Origin: Litoribacter populi
GTDB taxonomy: Bacteria > Bacteroidota > Bacteroidia > Cytophagales > Cyclobacteriaceae
NCBI RefSeq assembly: GCF_007483685.1
Contig: NZ_VMKN01000001.1
Location: 496,001 to 560,000, forward strand
Length of the DNA stretch: 64,000 nt
Reading direction: 5' to 3'
A model generated the notes under the pieces. The model searched no databases, was not told the DNA's origin, and worked only from the letters and a program-made list of their open reading frames with translations. Both the position numbers and the translations under genes were made by a program. Below, one piece after another: positions 63,042-64,000 of the stretch; positions within the stretch are counted from its first letter, which is position 1, and the number at the start of each line of letters is the position of its first letter.

Positions 63042-63325
63042 TTGGAACTATTCGTAGATTAAGTTTTTCTTTTCCAATTTCGGTTTGCTTTCTTGAATAA
63101 CATTAAGAAAATCTTACTGAAAACCTCAAATCAGAAGATTTTACTGCTTTTGGTTTGGGAAGAGATCAGGATGTCACAAATAGAATCGAGGCAAATACAA
63201 TTCATATGCAAAAAGGAAATTGGAGATATTTCCGGTAAGTTGTTGATAGGTAATATATTAGCCAAAAAGGGCTGAAATCAGGAACTTATGCCGTACTTTT
63301 GCAATTAGTAAGCAAAACAATTGAA
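63042..63325. other. Gap between ccmB and ccmC
   Basis: A 284-bp AT-rich stretch with a 60-codon frame (63093-63275) that has no convincing start region or family. TACTTTTG at 63295-63302 is a -7 box for ccmC. Nothing else was recognised. Confidence 0.4.
63295..63302 (+). promoter_or_regulatory. TAnnTTTG promoter box of ccmC
   Basis: TACTTTTG matches the -7 consensus and lies 23 bases before the ATG at 63326. Confidence 0.5.
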
Positions 63326-64000
63326 ATGAAAGCATACTGGTGGAAAGTGTTGGCGATCTTGTTATTAGCATATACTCTGATTGCTGGCCTACTCTTAGAC
63401 GTGCCCCGCTTGGCCATTCTTAACGAAACCATACGGGCATTGCACTTCCATGTGACCATGTGGTTTGGCATGATCATCATGTTGGTGATCGCTGTTTATT
63501 ACAGCATCAAGTATCTTCGTAAAGGAGACCTTAAAGATGACGACATGGCTATTGAGTTTACCTCAGCCGGCATACTTTTCGGTGTTCTGGGTATTGCTAC
63601 CGGCATGCTTTGGGCCAAATTTACTTGGGGCGACTATTGGAGCGGAGATCCAAAGCAAAACGGTTCTGCCATTGCCTTGCTGATGTATTTTGCCTATCTG
63701 ATACTTAGAAATTCCCTTACAGATGTTCACCAGCGTGCCCGAATCGGTGCGGTGTACAACATCTTTGCCTTTGCGGCGTATATCCCCTTGATTTTCGTGC
63801 TACCCAGACTTACCGACAGCCTTCACCCAGGCAACGGTGGTAACCCAGGATTTAATGCCTATGATCTGGACAGCAAACTGAGAATGGTGTTTTATCCCGC
63901 CATCATAGGTTGGACCTTGCTCGGAGCATGGATCGCTACAGTGAGGGTGAGATACAGAAGGCTTGAAAGAAAACTTGAAGACAAACTTATTAACCAAGTA
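63326..64000 (+). CDS. ccmC: CcmC/CcsA-type cytochrome c assembly protein (partial)
   Basis: The reading frame is open from ATG 63326 to the window end (225 codons), so the gene continues outside. It has six membrane helices; the tryptophan-rich heme-handling motif reads WAKFTWGDYWSGDPKQNGSA (around residue 92), a variant of the WGTWWVWDARLT motif of CcmC. Histidines at HFHVTMW near residue 40 and HQRARIG near 134 are candidate heme ligands. It delivers or handles heme for cytochrome c maturation and follows ccmB. Confidence 0.88.
   Translation, partial: MKAYWWKVLAILLLAYTLIAGLLLDVPRLAILNETIRALHFHVTMWFGMIIMLVIAVYYSIKYLRKGDLKDDDMAIEFTSAGILFGVLGIATGMLWAKFTWGDYWSGDPKQNGSAIALLMYFAYLILRNSLTDVHQRARIGAVYNIFAFAAYIPLIFVLPRLTDSLHPGNGGNPGFNAYDLDSKLRMVFYPAIIGWTLLGAWIATVRVRYRRLERKLEDKLINQV

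Noticed and set aside
63093-63275. 60-codon frame between ccmB and ccmC
   Set aside because: No family, no convincing start region, and the ccmC promoter box lies just after it.

Overview
The window looks like the chromosome of a Bacteroidota bacterium, most likely Cytophagales and plausibly Cyclobacteriaceae (Algoriphagus, Echinicola or Cyclobacterium type). This is inferred from family content, not from a search. Supporting signs are a SusC/SusD pair, TonB receptors paired with DUF4249 lipoproteins, a very large secreted protein with lamin-tail domains and a FlgD-like C-terminus, a CrtD-type carotenoid desaturase, DUF6520/MauE and DUF5675 families, starts without Shine-Dalgarno sequences, and several genes with a TAnnTTTG promoter box just upstream of the ATG. 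Many intergenic regions carry short palindromic or tandem repeats. No rRNA, tRNA, CRISPR array or intact insertion sequence was seen.

Layout. 1-1554: the tail of a SusC-type receptor and its SusD lipoprotein, closed by a strong hairpin terminator. 1590-2556 (-): a MauE-like redox membrane protein and a small exported two-cysteine DUF6520-type protein. 2967-4684: a tight four-gene set (family of unknown function, DUF5675, two small holin-like membrane proteins) resembling a phage lysis cassette. 4851-5057: a small HTH-like protein. 5428-11245: a LytS/LytTR two-component system facing a minus-strand block with a full-length LanB-type lantibiotic dehydratase, an unknown partner and an unknown membrane protein, with no LanC cyclase. 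11845-14040: decayed RHS material carrying a metallopeptidase toxin tip, broken by a one-base frameshift, and a lipoprotein immunity candidate. 14445-19518: a small Gly-rich protein, a lipoprotein, a DUF4249 lipoprotein and its TonB receptor.

20289-23429: dTDP-rhamnose synthesis (rfbC, rfbD) and a WecA/TagO-type polyprenyl-phosphate transferase, separated by repeat elements. 24209-43438 is mostly housekeeping and envelope genes: fumC, DinB-like protein, alpha/beta hydrolase, a tripartite RND efflux operon, mltF, crtD, glycyl-tRNA synthetase, small membrane proteins, a DPP-IV peptidase, ddl and metK. 43540-47670: a pseudouridine synthase with an 84-bp tandem-repeat extension, scpB, a DksA-like protein lacking most zinc cysteines, and an isoaspartyl peptidase. 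47973-55464: the giant secreted protein, asd, and a THUMP-like methyltransferase. 55456-62220 (-): an operon of STN-TonB receptor, DUF4249, MG2 protein, DUF4249. 62385-64000: ccmB and the start of ccmC, for cytochrome c maturation.

The most interesting candidates for a poorly described system are the cyclase-less LanB locus with its own two-component system, the RHS metallopeptidase toxin/immunity fossil, and the DUF5675/holin-like cassette. The LanB locus has no recognisable precursor peptide; one weak candidate is a 49-residue ORF divergent from the kinase.
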